A DNA stretch of 64,000 nt from NCBI RefSeq assembly GCF_031143425.1, contig NC_090448.1, positions 529,374,313-529,438,312 on the forward strand, written 5' to 3'. The DNA comes from Pleurodeles waltl (taxonomy: Eukaryota; Chordata; Amphibia; Caudata; Salamandridae). The notes beneath the pieces were generated by a model. The model did not search any database. It was not told where the DNA came from and worked only from the letters and a program-made list of their open reading frames with translations. A program made the translations under genes and the position numbers. Of the stretch, positions 33,798 to 43,949 are shown one piece after another (position 1 is the stretch's first letter; each line of letters begins with the position of its first letter).

Positions 33798-35104
33798 TAT
33801 GTATTTTATGTAAAGATCATAACACTAGATTTATAATGCCTGTAATGCTTATAGAAACCTACTAGCTTCTAAATGAAATCAAATGTAATAAATTAACTAC
33901 TCTACTAGTCAAGATGCAGTGTAGTTTCCTTATGAATTTTCTGTGCGCCCTAGGAAAAAGGAGGATTCTAGGAATATCTCCAAACTAAAGTTTACAAAAA
34001 AAGCCCAACTTGAAATTTTACCTTTAAGGCCCAATTACATATGCATTATATTGAAAAGAGAGGAAAATGTATTTGCCTTCAGCAAGTGGTGAGAGTATGT
34101 AGTATCTATAAATCCATTAATTCGGTTTGGCCTCTGGTCAACACATATCCGTCGTTGTTAGACTGGTCGCATCTTGACTTGAGTCATGTGCGGTTAGAAT
34201 GTAAATTTGAGGTTTACGCTCGGTTTGTTTTACATGTTACATTTTTCGTCGTGCAATCAGCCTATCTGTCTAAACTAGGTTTGGGCTCTGGAATTAATTG
34301 ACTGAGAATAAAGTTTGCGCTTCTGAACAAAGCACTTGTATGCACCAACTCCTGCCTCTAATCCTTTTTAATTGCTACCTTTTTTTGCTCGAATCAGCTA
34401 AAACCTAAGTAAAACCACCTTTTGGTTCTGGCAGATTACATCACCTGAGCACAAACGTGCGCGCGTTTGGCCGGATACGAGTAAGTCGACAGTGCTCTTT
34501 TGATTGAGTTGATTAATTAAAGCGAGATGGCTCCCTGCTGTGTTTGTTTGTGTGTGATTTACGGGCGCTAGGGAGATGGCTTTGGTAGTGTTGGTACAAG
34601 CATTTGAGCGAGGAGCTACACCGAGGTATGTGCTGCAAATCCAAACACTGGTGTGCGCAGCGTTACATTTTAATTTGCGAGGCGTCATTTTGTTTTATGC
34701 TAGGTCATAACATGGATTTACATTTTTAAATGATAGACGATATTTTTACTGGGGAAGAGCATAAAGCCTCATACATTCCCAGACTTTTTTTCTTTAGATG
34801 GAAGGTAGATTATGTATGCAGTTACATGACAACATTTTACATTTCCTTCTGTACGTAAGAGGGTTGGGGAAGAAGAGTGCCATGGATTTCCTTTATCAGT
34901 GCATTTTCTTAAATGACACGAATGCCCTCCTTGGGTAACTAGGCTATCTTCTTTATGGGTGATTGGTCCCGTAGGCAAGAGAAATATCCTGCTATTTTCA
35001 CTTCTTCGCACCACTAAGGGTGTGTAAAGATGAGAAAAATACAGGGCGGCTCCTCTGCTAGGGTGGAGTAGCGTTGCCCCCCACCAGCAGCAGAAGCTGC
35101 AAAA
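33798..35104. other. Unassigned sequence
   Basis: About 1.3 kb of AT-rich sequence without recognisable gene, terminal repeat or RNA gene. Only short chance open frames occur. Confidence 0.5.
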
Positions 35105-35316
35105 CCTTTAGCAAACGAAACAATAATAAAGCCTGTTTATTATCGTTTTGTTTGCTAAAGGGGCGGGGCAACGGGGGCAAGAGCAGTGAGGTAAGTGCAC
35201 TGTGCACTCCCCTCAGTGCGCAAGTATGTTTTGCCGGCTCTCTCTGGCCTGCCAAACACACATGAGCAGTAGGCTCTCTCCAGCCCGTCACTGTGTTGTC
35301 AGGCTGGAGAGAGCCT
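35105..35316. repeat. Two nested hairpins (fold-back sequence)
   Basis: The first hairpin pairs CCTTTAGCAAACGAAAC near 35105 with its complement ending near 35161. The second is a perfect 15-bp inverted repeat, AGGCTCTCTCCAGCC at 35271-35285 and its complement at 35302-35316 with a 16-nt loop. This looks like part of a fold-back MITE whose ends I cannot place. The gypsy element inserted just to the right. Confidence 0.6.
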
Positions 35317-35391
35317 GCACCGGCTCCCAGTCTGTGGAAGCGCCTTAGCTGGGCACTCCCAGCCAAACCTGATGCTCATTTGGATTGGCTG

Positions 35392-35396
35392 CAGGG
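35392..35396. repeat. Target site duplication CAGGG, left copy
   Basis: Directly before the left LTR and repeated at 41402-41406. Confidence 0.92.
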
Positions 35397-35660
35397 TGTT
35401 ATATTCTTAGCATTATTGGCAGGTAATCTTGTGAAGAAATCGGCGTCAGAAAAGCGTTAAAATAAACACACCACACGCATTGGAAATCTGTGCCAAACTG
35501 CCGTTCTAGCGCGAGCACTAGAACCTTTATTCATGGCTCCATGACGTCATGAAAACAAACAATCGAAACCGAACATTGAGAGGGGTTTCTACGCGACCGC
35601 ATACCAGCGGCTCGTGTAGACTACACCTCACGAAATAAACTATCGGTAGTAAACATAACA
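35397..35660 (-). mobile_element. Mag-like gypsy 3' LTR (264 bp)
   Basis: On the minus strand it runs TGTTATGTTTAC to AGAATATAACA, with TG...CA ends. It differs from the 5' LTR at three positions (near 35483, 35583 and 35598). Confidence 0.95.
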
Positions 35661-35671
35661 TTCCTCCTCCA
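35661..35671 (-). promoter_or_regulatory. Polypurine tract of Mag-like gypsy
   Basis: GGAGGAGGAA lies immediately upstream of the 3' LTR on the minus strand. This is the expected plus-strand primer for reverse transcription. Confidence 0.8.
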
Positions 35672-35763
35672 TTCAAAATAAAATAACAAATTAACAAAAC
35701 AAAAAAAAACACTGCATGCATTTAAAAAAAAAAAAACTCCTGAATACTCTAATTGCACACATA

Positions 35764-36393
35764 GGTGGTCATTCTGACCCTGGCGGTCTTTGACCGCCAG
35801 GGCGGAGGACCGCGGGAGCACCGCCGACAGGCCGGCGGTGCTCCAATGGGGATTCCGACCGCGGCGGTAAAGCCGCGGTCGGACCGGCACCACTGGCGGG
35901 GTCCCGCCAGTGTACCGCGGCCCCATTGAATCCTCCGCGGCGGCGCAGCTTGCTGCACCTCCGCGGGGATTCCGACCCCCCCTACCGCCATCCAGATCCC
36001 GGCGGTCGGACCGCCGAGATCCGGATGGCGGTAGGGGGGGTCGCGGGGCCCCTGGGGGCCCCTGCAGTGCCCATGCCACTGGCATGGGCATTGCAGGGGC
36101 CCCCGTAAGAGGGCCCCTACAAGTATTTCACTGTCTGCTGCGCAGACAGTGAAATACGCGACGGGTGCAACTGCACCCGTCGCACAGCTTCCACTCCGCC
36201 GGCTCGATTCCGAGCCGGCTTCCTCGTGGAAGCCTCTTTCCCGCTGGGCTGGCTGGCGGTCTGAAGGCGACCGCCCGCCAGCCCAGCGGGAAAGTCAGAA
36301 TTACCGCCGCGGTCTTTCGACCGCGGAACGGTAACCTGACGGCGGGACTTTGGCGGGCGGCCTCCGCCGCCCGCCAAGGTCAGAATGAGGGCC
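35764..36393. mobile_element. GC-rich 630-bp MITE with Harbinger-type ends
   Basis: The left end reads GGTGGTCATTCTGACCCTGG. The right end, read inward, is GGCCCTCATTCTGACCTTGG. ATA flanks both sides (35761-35763 and 36394-36396) as a 3-bp duplication. The interior is a series of long GC-rich palindromes, for example GATCCCGGCGGTCGGACC facing its complement near 35995-36020. There is no coding capacity. The ends match Harbinger copy 2 and the fragment at 1-176. Confidence 0.92.
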
Positions 36394-36825
36394 ATAGTCT
36401 TTCATTTTAACAGGAGCTGATATTCGGGAACGCAAAGTATATCTATCCCTGCCTCTTCTCGGCACAGTACCAATTCGGGAAGAACTGTCTAAAGACTTGC
36501 TAGTAGGCTTCTCTGTAACAACAACATCATCAGATGATTCAGTCTCATCCAGGGGCAAACACAGGTCCTCAGCAGGGAGCCTGTCTTGTGCTGGAGAACC
36601 CTGAGTCATACATTCCTTCGGCAGAACAACAGGTGTACTCAAAACTGGCTCCAGAGAATCATGTATGGGCAAATAATAGGGTTTAAAGAAAGATATATTC
36701 CTAGTCACTATCTCCTTGTCTCGTTGGGCAGTGACCATCGTGCCTTTCACATTCACAACTGTCCAAGGGCTAGCTTCAAATGGGAGCTTGAACTTGCCTC
36801 CTGCATGTCTATTTTTTACTAACAC
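36394..36825 (-). pseudogene. Mag-like gypsy pol C-terminal end, shifted frame
   Basis: The integrase C-terminal domain continues in a different frame from the main pol ORF. The text around 36826-36860 reads VLRVGD, then TAG (36826-36828), then VLVKNRHAGGKFKLPFE, where a VGD-x-VLVK motif is expected. The reading runs to KMKDY at the MITE junction. On the far side of the MITE the duplicated TAT codon is followed by VCN and a stop, so the MITE sits three codons before the original end of pol. Confidence 0.8.
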
Positions 36826-39800
36826 CTAGTCTCCCACTCTCAAAACGTCGCACCCAGGCTCGCCTCTTCTGAGACATCCGATCATTCAGCACCTGACGAC
36901 TTCGCAAACGACTGGAAACTTGATCATGAAAACCACTCGTAGTATTCACTTGGGGCAACGTATCTCTCATACCCTGTACACGACACACTTCACTGGGAAT
37001 AGCACCAGTGGTGCCATGGGGAGTCAGGCGGTACTCCCTTAGAAACTCAAACAGAGCACATTCTACATCCTTTTCCTGAGACACTGCAATTCTTAGCACC
37101 TTATTTAAAGTTCTCATAAATCGTTCAACTTCCCCATTAGCTTGAGGCCAGCGAGGGGTGATTTTTCGATGATGAATATCATGTGACACTAGATATTCTG
37201 CAAACTCATGGCTCGAAAACGGGGGTCCATTATCTGTTCTCAGCTCTTTGAATATGCCATGGGTGGCCATGATTTTTTCTAAACATGGCACAACTGGATC
37301 AGTAGTAGTAGAGGTCAAGACCTCCACCTCTGGGTATTTGGAGAAATCGTCTATGGCAACAAGCATATGGCACCCATCAGGAAGACTGCCTAAATCCACA
37401 CTCACTCGATGCCATGGAGTGGGGGGAATTGGTTCTGTTATGATCGGAGCGGGCAAATCAGCAGGTCTGAGGATTTGATATGTGTGGCAATGTTGGATCG
37501 TCTGTTCTACCCTAGCATCCATGCCAGGAAACCATACTTTACTTCTCAGTCTCGCTTTGGTCTTTACAATCCCCTGATGGGAGATGTGAGCTAAATCAAT
37601 CGTTCGTTGCTGCAATGCTTCAGGAATTACCAAACGATGACCTCGCAGTAAGCACTCTTCCGGTGACACCACCAACTCTTGGCGAATATTATGCAGGGAA
37701 GACAAAGTTACTTTGGCTTGTGTCGTTCTACGACCCATGTCTTGTTTTAGTAAATGCCACCTTCCATCACGAACACACGATATGGCTAACTGCAGCACTT
37801 CATCTACTTGGGTGGCCTCTTGAATTTCCTGGACTGAAATGGGACGTGGTCTTGACCGTTCCACCACCAATCTTACGTACTCTTCCACCTCCACTGATTC
37901 CTTTTCCTCCTGAGTAGTGAGGGGTCTGGTGTGTCTAGACAGATAATCTGCCGGGTTTTGGGCTCCTGGTCGATACAGCACCACAAATTGATATTCCTGG
38001 AGCTGGAGGATCCATTTTTCTATCCTGGTTGGGGGTTGGGATGTTGACTTATTGAACAGGGGTATCAAAGGCTTGTGATCAGTATTTACTGTGAACGGAT
38101 GGCCATAGATATACAAATGAAAATGACGACAGCCCCAATGGACCGCCAGCGCTTCTTTTTCTATGTGAGAGTAGCGTTGTTCTTTGGTCTTCAAAGCTCT
38201 ACTCGCATAGGCTACCGGGGCCCATTCACCATCTGTTCCTTTTTGAGATAAAACGGCTCCCAATCCTACGGGACTGGCATCCACAGATATCTCGGTGTCT
38301 TTAGAAGAGTCAAAATACACCAAAGTGGTGTCTGCCGAAAACACCTGTTTAGTCGCTTGAAAAGCATCATCCTGGCGAGCCGTCCACTCCCACGGAGTGT
38401 GAGTTTTCGTGAGTTCTCTTAACGGTGCCGTGAGAGACGTCAGATTAGGAATAAATCTTCCGCAGTAGGTCACCATTCCTAGAAAACTGCGAACACCTGT
38501 GACGGAGGTAGGAGGACGTGCCACCTGTATGTCAGCCACTTTTCCAGGATCAGGCCGGACCCCTTGTGTCGAGAAATGATAGCCAAAGAATGCGATATCT
38601 TGTTTCAGGAATTCGCATTTCTCCCTGTGTACCGTCAGTCCGTTTTGTCTAAGTCTGTGGAAGGTAGCACGGAGTCTCCTGAGATGCCCTTCCACGGTGG
38701 GGGCATGCACAAGAATATCATCACTCACATTGATGACCCCTTCAATCCCAGCTAACACACCACGAATTGTGTCCTGAAACACTTCTGCGGCACTAGCAAT
38801 GCCAAAACTGAGACGCTTGTACCACCTCAGCCCCACATGAGTTGAAAATGTTGTTATGGCCCTTGATTCAGGAGAAAGCAACAGTTGGTGATATCCGGCC
38901 CGAAGGTCCATTTTAGAGAACCACCGTGACCCACTTACCTCTGCCACAATGTCATCCACCGTTGGTGTGAGGTGCCGCTCTCTCCGAATGGCCACATTCG
39001 GCAACCTCATATCCACGCATATGCGCACCTCACCTGGTTGTTTTGGCTTTCGAGTGACAACTATGGGTGACACCCATGGTGTCGCCCCCTCAACTTTTTC
39101 AATAATGCCAGCTTTTTCCAATTTGGCCAATTCCTCTTCCACCTTTGGCCTCAAGTGAAATGCTATGCGTCGATGTTTCAGGGCTACAGGTTCAATCGTT
39201 TTGTCGATGTGTAGTTTCACTTGTCGTTCCTTCAAACAACCAATGCCTTGGAATATATCTGCATATTCTTCTTCCAGACTTTCTACGGCACCCACATGAA
39301 CACTGAAAGCAAAAGTGACTAGTTCCAGTTCCTCAGCCGTGCGACAGCTCAGTAACATCCCTGTTCCAGTTTTCGTGACATACACCTTTGCTCTGGTAGC
39401 AGTGTCCTCATGTACAATGTCTGTCGTGAACACACCTGCCAAAGGAATTGGGGTTGCCGACCCAAACGCATATACCTGCACGGTGGTGGGCCGAAGTTGG
39501 GGACGATTTGGAAGCTGCCGGAATACCGACTGTGCCAGTATGTTTATCGAGGCCCCAGTGTCAATGAGAGCAGGCACTTGATGACTATCAATTTTCACTG
39601 TGCACCTTGGAATTCTCTTCGCCCTACCATTGCCTGGTTGTGTGGTGTGAATAATATACACTGTGCCATCCGGTTCGTCATCATCATCCATGTCTAGAAC
39701 CTCATTCTGTTGTTGGATGGTTTGAGCATCATGTATCATTTTCCGTCCCCCTGACTTAGGCTTCTTAGCTGACCCGCAGACTTTCGCAAAATGGTTGAGA

Positions 39801-39856
39801 CGTTGACAATTTGTACATTGCTGGACATTTTCCTTGGTGCGGATACACTCCTCCAC
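36809..39856 (-). CDS. pol: Mag-like gypsy pol: protease, RT, RNase H, integrase
   Basis: A 1015-residue open frame. A zinc knuckle (C14, C17, H22, C27) opens it, then protease DTGA at 99-102. RT has D317 in SKMDLRAGYHQ and SDD at 378-380. RNase H shows D526 (VDAS), E566 and D593 (NTDHKPL), and the tether ends in PADYLSR. Integrase shows H757, H760 and C790, but the fourth zinc ligand is Tyr793 (TAT, one transition from Cys TGT). Its core is D821, D875, E911 with the standard 35-residue D-E spacing. The last 15 residues are out of frame because of an indel near 36855. The order PR-RT-RH-IN is the normal gypsy order. Confidence 0.95.
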   Translation of the reverse strand: MEECIRTKENVQQCTNCQRLNHFAKVCGSAKKPKSGGRKMIHDAQTIQQQNEVLDMDDDDEPDGTVYIIHTTQPGNGRAKRIPRCTVKIDSHQVPALIDTGASINILAQSVFRQLPNRPQLRPTTVQVYAFGSATPIPLAGVFTTDIVHEDTATRAKVYVTKTGTGMLLSCRTAEELELVTFAFSVHVGAVESLEEEYADIFQGIGCLKERQVKLHIDKTIEPVALKHRRIAFHLRPKVEEELAKLEKAGIIEKVEGATPWVSPIVVTRKPKQPGEVRICVDMRLPNVAIRRERHLTPTVDDIVAEVSGSRWFSKMDLRAGYHQLLLSPESRAITTFSTHVGLRWYKRLSFGIASAAEVFQDTIRGVLAGIEGVINVSDDILVHAPTVEGHLRRLRATFHRLRQNGLTVHREKCEFLKQDIAFFGYHFSTQGVRPDPGKVADIQVARPPTSVTGVRSFLGMVTYCGRFIPNLTSLTAPLRELTKTHTPWEWTARQDDAFQATKQVFSADTTLVYFDSSKDTEISVDASPVGLGAVLSQKGTDGEWAPVAYASRALKTKEQRYSHIEKEALAVHWGCRHFHLYIYGHPFTVNTDHKPLIPLFNKSTSQPPTRIEKWILQLQEYQFVVLYRPGAQNPADYLSRHTRPLTTQEEKESVEVEEYVRLVVERSRPRPISVQEIQEATQVDEVLQLAISCVRDGRWHLLKQDMGRRTTQAKVTLSSLHNIRQELVVSPEECLLRGHRLVIPEALQQRTIDLAHISHQGIVKTKARLRSKVWFPGMDARVEQTIQHCHTYQILRPADLPAPIITEPIPPTPWHRVSVDLGSLPDGCHMLVAIDDFSKYPEVEVLTSTTTDPVVPCLEKIMATHGIFKELRTDNGPPFSSHEFAEYLVSHDIHHRKITPRWPQANGEVERFMRTLNKVLRIAVSQEKDVECALFEFLREYRLTPHGTTGAIPSEVCRVQGMRDTLPQVNTTSGFHDQVSSRLRSRQVLNDRMSQKRRAWVRRFESGRLGVSKK

Positions 39857-40499
39857 ACATGTAGCAGGTGCGACCCCCTCCCTCAGATTTATTCTTTTCT
39901 TTTTTCTTTATAGGTGTCGCCGCCACCACTGCATTCACAGGTTCTGTCTTTATAGGTTTTAGAAGTGCTGACTCCATATGTGCCGCCCTCACACGCGACA
40001 ATTCCTTGGAGCGCCCCATTGTAAATATGTCCACCATTGACATGTCTGGGACTTGTAAGATATGTTCCCTGAGCTTGGTAGAGTTACAGCATTGAATAAA
40101 CTGCGCACAAATCTCGTCAGCTGTATCAGGTAACGTACATGTGCTCGCTAACTCCCTGAGTCGAGCATAGAAGACATCTACAGACTCTTCCGGAAGTTGC
40201 CTGGCTTGCCTGAGAAGGAAACGCTCATAGTCTGGATTCGCCAATGGCTCGAAATATGCTGTGATTGCACGTTTCATAGTTTGATATGTGAATGAGGGAC
40301 CATCTTCTACCACCGATTTGCTAACTTTGAGAACCGCAGGCCCTCCCAAATGTAAAAGCATCGGCCTTCTTCTTTCAGGGTGTATTGCTGCTGCCTCAAA
40401 ATAGTTCTCCAAACGCTCCACCCATGTTCTCCATTTGGCAGTATGTGCTGATGGAGGACCATCAATTAGGAACGGTTCCAACGCCGGGAACGAATTCAT
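39765..40499 (-). CDS. gag: Mag-like gypsy gag
   Basis: I take ATG 40499 (MNSFPALEPFLIDGPPS) as the start, because the open frame upstream to 40580 runs into the leader. About 244 residues. The capsid region has KWRTWVERLENYFEAA and FLLRQARQLPEESVDVFYARL, typical of gypsy Gag. A basic linker is followed by one zinc knuckle (CYMC, then H and C). The frame then runs past the knuckle and ends at 39765. The second knuckle is in the pol frame, so gag and pol overlap by about 90 nt in different frames. Confidence 0.9.
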   Translation of the reverse strand: MNSFPALEPFLIDGPPSAHTAKWRTWVERLENYFEAAAIHPERRRPMLLHLGGPAVLKVSKSVVEDGPSFTYQTMKRAITAYFEPLANPDYERFLLRQARQLPEESVDVFYARLRELASTCTLPDTADEICAQFIQCCNSTKLREHILQVPDMSMVDIFTMGRSKELSRVRAAHMESALLKPIKTEPVNAVVAATPIKKKEKNKSEGGGRTCYMCGGVYPHQGKCPAMYKLSTSQPFCESLRVS

Positions 40500-41137
40500 G
40501 TTGCTGACAGGGTGTACTTGCCAAATAGGGACCACTTGCAACTGACGTTGACGTCCACTCAGTAATCTAAAATGTCCCAAATACTCTGTGTTGTGTTCAC
40601 AGGCACCTAATTATTATTTTTTTCACCCATCAAATGTGCAGTCCTACTACCACGCCATGAAAAACCTTGAATATAGGTTTATTTTTCCATTTCCTCACCT
40701 GCACTGCCTCAATGTTGTGTCTTCTCCCTGCTCCTGTCACTCACCAAAAGTCCAGTGGCTGCAGCCTCTGTCTGAATTTCTTAAATAGCGCTCCCCCACG
40801 CACTTTCCTCTAATCTCCTGATGGGGTCGTGGTTGTTTTCTTTTTCCTTTCTCTTTTTTTTTTCTTAACAACGATTCTCCTCATGAGTTGAACGCACGTC
40901 AGCTCCTTCTGCCGCTGAGCGATTTAGAAACACGGCCGACTGCCCATGCTTCTATAGAGTCTACCGCATGAGAGACTCCCCTCCTGAGTTTCTGCTCACC
41001 AAACACCTCAAACGATGTCAAATCAGCCACGCACCCGCCTGTTACACCAGCACCTCAGGCCACTTGAGGTGAGAAACAAAACTAAACTGGCAGTGATTGG
41101 GGTGCGAGGGTCGCATCCCGTCCCTCGTCGCCAATTT
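40500..41137 (-). other. Leader and primer binding site of Mag-like gypsy
   Basis: About 0.64 kb of untranslated leader. Right after the 5' LTR (minus strand, from about 41135) the sequence reads TGGCGACGAGG, then GACGGGATGCGACC. The first 11 bases are complementary to the 3' end of tRNA-Ser(GCT) as I know it, and the following bases match its T-arm with a few differences. This is a good minus-strand primer site. Confidence 0.75.
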
Positions 41138-41401
41138 TGTTATATTCTTAGCATTATTGGCAGGTAATCTTGTGAAGAAATCGGCGTCAGAAAAGCGTTA
41201 AAATAAACACACCACACGCATTGTAAATCTGTGCCAAACTGCCGTTCTAGCGCGAGCACTAGAACCTTTATTCATGGCTCCATGACGTCATGAAAACAAA
41301 CAATCGAAACCGAACATTGAGAGGGGTTTCTATGCGACCGCATACCAACGGCTCGTGTAGACTACACCTCACGAAATAAACTATCGGTAGTAAACATAAC
41401 A
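41138..41401 (-). mobile_element. Mag-like gypsy 5' LTR (264 bp)
   Basis: Nearly identical to 35397-35660 and followed by the CAGGG duplication at 41402-41406. It carries promoter and polyadenylation signals presumably, but I cannot place a clear TATA box. Confidence 0.95.
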
Positions 41402-41406
41402 CAGGG
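41402..41406. repeat. Target site duplication CAGGG, right copy
   Basis: Exact repeat of 35392-35396. Confidence 0.92.
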
Positions 41407-42429
41407 CAGGCTGGGAGACAGTGCCTGCACTGAGACAGAGGAGCTGCGAGGAGCAAGGTAAGTTTTCATTTCATTTATTTTATTTTTTTATTAAATTTTA
41501 GACCCCCCCCTCACATCCCCTCCACCACCCCGTGCGCTGCACCCACCCCGCACCTTATGAGCAAAGCGAGCTGCGACTGGAAAAACACGGTAAGAGTGGA
41601 AGTGCCTTTTTTCCTTCCAGCAGCTGTGCGTCCGTGGCAGCACTTCCTAATCCCAGAACCGCGAACTTGCATCTGATCTCGGTAGCTACAGACCTCAAAA
41701 TCTGGAACACAGAGTCTTGATAATATCGCAGGATCAAAATCAATTCAATTAAAATAAACTGTTGAGGGCCTCACAATTACTGTTGTATATCTTTGCAAAC
41801 CTTGCTGCAAGACGGTGCACCAGTAGAATGACTTTGGGAACAACATGAGTGCTGTGTACAAGGACTACGCAAATATAACTTTGACAATGCAGTGGGGGAA
41901 GTTACAGCAGTGTTTATGTCCAAATCAATGTGCATTTGCTGAGAGGTCAAGCAATGTTCATCAGTCGGCCACTGAAAACCAGGCCAGTGGCGTAGACCAC
42001 GTGACATGTGCCCTATCGCAAGCAAGGAAAATGCGCCCAGTCACCCAAGTTGAGTCGTAAAAGTCCATCATAATTAGGATGCAGTAGGTCACTCAGTCTC
42101 CTGGGCCGCTAATGATAGCAACGCTCCAATGCCAGGCTCCCGATGCACTCTTTTCCAACCACCCTAAAATACCTCAACTTCCTTAATAATCAATGCCTTA
42201 TTACTTGAAGTGTACCCAGAATGCACTCCGGTTGACTATTGTTATACTGTTATGGTATGTAGACTTGTAGAGTGCTAATCACCTGTGATGGTATCCAGGT
42301 GCTTGTGCAGGTGAGTGGGTGTATGATCCCATTGAGTTATTCAAAGAGCCAAGTCTTCAGTTCTATCATATAAGTGCAAAAATGGACTCCTACTCTTCTT
42401 GAGGTTGTTGCCAACTTTCATTCAAGCTT
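41407..42429. other. Unassigned sequence
   Basis: About 1 kb. The first part is the continuation of the pre-insertion sequence left of 35392. I see no gene or terminal repeats. Short open frames only. Confidence 0.5.
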
Positions 42430-42735
42430 TTTTTCCCAGGGAGGCATATGTTTTTGGCGCATCCCCAGGTTTACAGGCTCTTGTAAATCTGGGGATGTTT
42501 AAAAAGCCGTGGGTGTTGCACGGGAACACCCACCTAAATGTCCATAGAACGTCTCCCTAATGCAGAGTAAGGGATGGCTGCAATTGCTCCATATCTATGA
42601 GGCCATTCAAACCTACGCAAAGTGGCTTTGCATGGCCTCATAGATACGGTTGAATGGTTTGTGCTGCTGTTGCATCACTAAAAGTGATGCAGCAGTGACA
42701 CAAGTGTCTCATAAATATGACCACAAATCTTTTGT
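42430..42735. repeat. Cluster of consecutive hairpins (fold-back MITE-like)
   Basis: At least four hairpins follow one another. CATCCCCAGGTTTACA faces its complement (42461-42499). GGTGTTGCACGGGAACACC is next. CTATGAGGCCAT and its complement flank GCAAAGTGGCTTTGC (about 42594-42645). CTGCTGTTGCATCACT faces its complement (about 42663-42695). There is no coding. This is typical of non-autonomous DNA transposons, but I could not define its termini. Confidence 0.6.
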
Positions 42736-42879
42736 ATGGGTCTCTTCATCAATTCTTAATCTTGTGTTGGCCTACTGAGGTAACTTGGCTGTCACTGCTC
42801 TCCTCAACATCAACGTTGCAGGGCTTTCACCTGTGTCGAGCTGTTGAACGGTAAGTTTGTAGGGTAGAATTCAAGACGG

Positions 42880-43050
42880 TCTTGAGGTCAAGCTTTTCTA
42901 ATGCATCACGCTGAACGGCTTTCTTTAACATACTCATGAAACGTTCAACAAGGCCATTAGCCTGTGGCCCGAGAGGTGTACTCTTATGATGCTTCACATT
43001 AAGCAGATGGAGAAAGTCTCTGAATTCTCAACTATCGAAAGGTGGGCCAT
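42880..43050 (-). pseudogene. Old gypsy integrase, C-terminal piece
   Basis: Minus-strand reading gives NGPPFDS, then a stop, then PLGPQANGLVERFMSMLKKA. These match the NGPPFSS...PQANGEVERFMRTLNK portion of the young element. It ends exactly where ERV-2 inserted (GCCAT target). Confidence 0.85.
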
Positions 43051-43326
43051 TGTTTTGCTTTCCTTATCTTATGACCGAGCTGACAAAACTTCACTGGAAT
43101 GCACTTCTTAGTTTAAAGAAGACATTTATTATTATTACTTCACCACGAGGTTCCTGAAAGGCGAGATTAGTAGGTTGGAAGCACACGTTTAAAAGTAGTC
43201 ACAGTAAATGAAAGCAAAATATATCAAAGTACTTCTCAATTGCAATGTACACAGCAAATACATGTGATTATATTATAGCATAACTTCAAAGCAAAGAATA
43301 AAAGTAAACATTTCATCACCGTAGGG

Positions 43327-43554
43327 CAGTGGTTCCCAACCTTTTGACTTCTGTGGACACCCACTTTATCTGTAACGGAGCCCGGGGACCACCACTGAAT
43401 CATTATTGGAATCCAGGGAACCCCCCAGTGAGTCATTACTGAAAGCTGGGGACTTAATCTGTTAATATTCTTACATTTTTTAAGCAGTCACAGACCCCCT
43501 GAGGATGCTTTGCGGACCCCCAGGGGTCCCCGGACCACAGGTTGGGAACCACTG
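43327..43554. mobile_element. hAT-type MITE, 228 bp
   Basis: It has perfect 16-bp terminal inverted repeats, CAGTGGTTCCCAACCT and its complement. The flanking 8 bp are CCGTAGGG and TCATAGGG (6 of 8). The empty site CACCGTAGGGCCTATC is preserved in the other LTR near 47378-47390, proving insertion. CAGTGGTT...AACCACTG ends with 8-bp duplications are typical of hAT-superfamily non-autonomous elements. Confidence 0.95.
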
Positions 43555-43949
43555 TCATAGGGCTTATCACTGCTCGTCATCCTTCTCATGCCTGCAAGTT
43601 GATGACTCCTGTTCAACTGCTAGAAAGAGATTTTCCACCCAAATGGGAGGCCAGGCAGCTGACGTCCGCTCCTGACTGAAGTCCTGGAAAAATTCCCCTT
43701 GCTGCTGCCTAGGGACACAGCTTAAAGCAAAAATGCTGGCTCAGTGTGGGAACAGAATAAGAGTTTGGAGAGTGGCTAAGTCTCCAAATCTCACTCGCTC
43801 CCAGACTGGATAGAGAGGTAAACACAAAAACTACACTCTCTTATCAGCTAGGGTTTGGTGTGAATTCAATACGAAAAACACAGCTTGGTCAACCATGTGG
43901 AAAAACACAGCTTGGAAAAACACAGCTCATCTGCAATGTTTAAACTGCA

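Larger units (their letters stand above)
35397..41401 (-). mobile_element. Young Mag-like Ty3/gypsy retrotransposon, full length
   Basis: Two 264-bp LTRs flank gag and pol on the minus strand, and CAGGG duplications flank the whole. The LTRs differ at 3 of 264 positions, so insertion is recent. The primer binding site matches tRNA-Ser(GCT), and the RT has SDD in place of YxDD. Both are features I associate with the Mag lineage. A 630-bp MITE lies inside near the pol end. It is damaged by a frameshift, a nonsense codon and the MITE. Confidence 0.95.
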
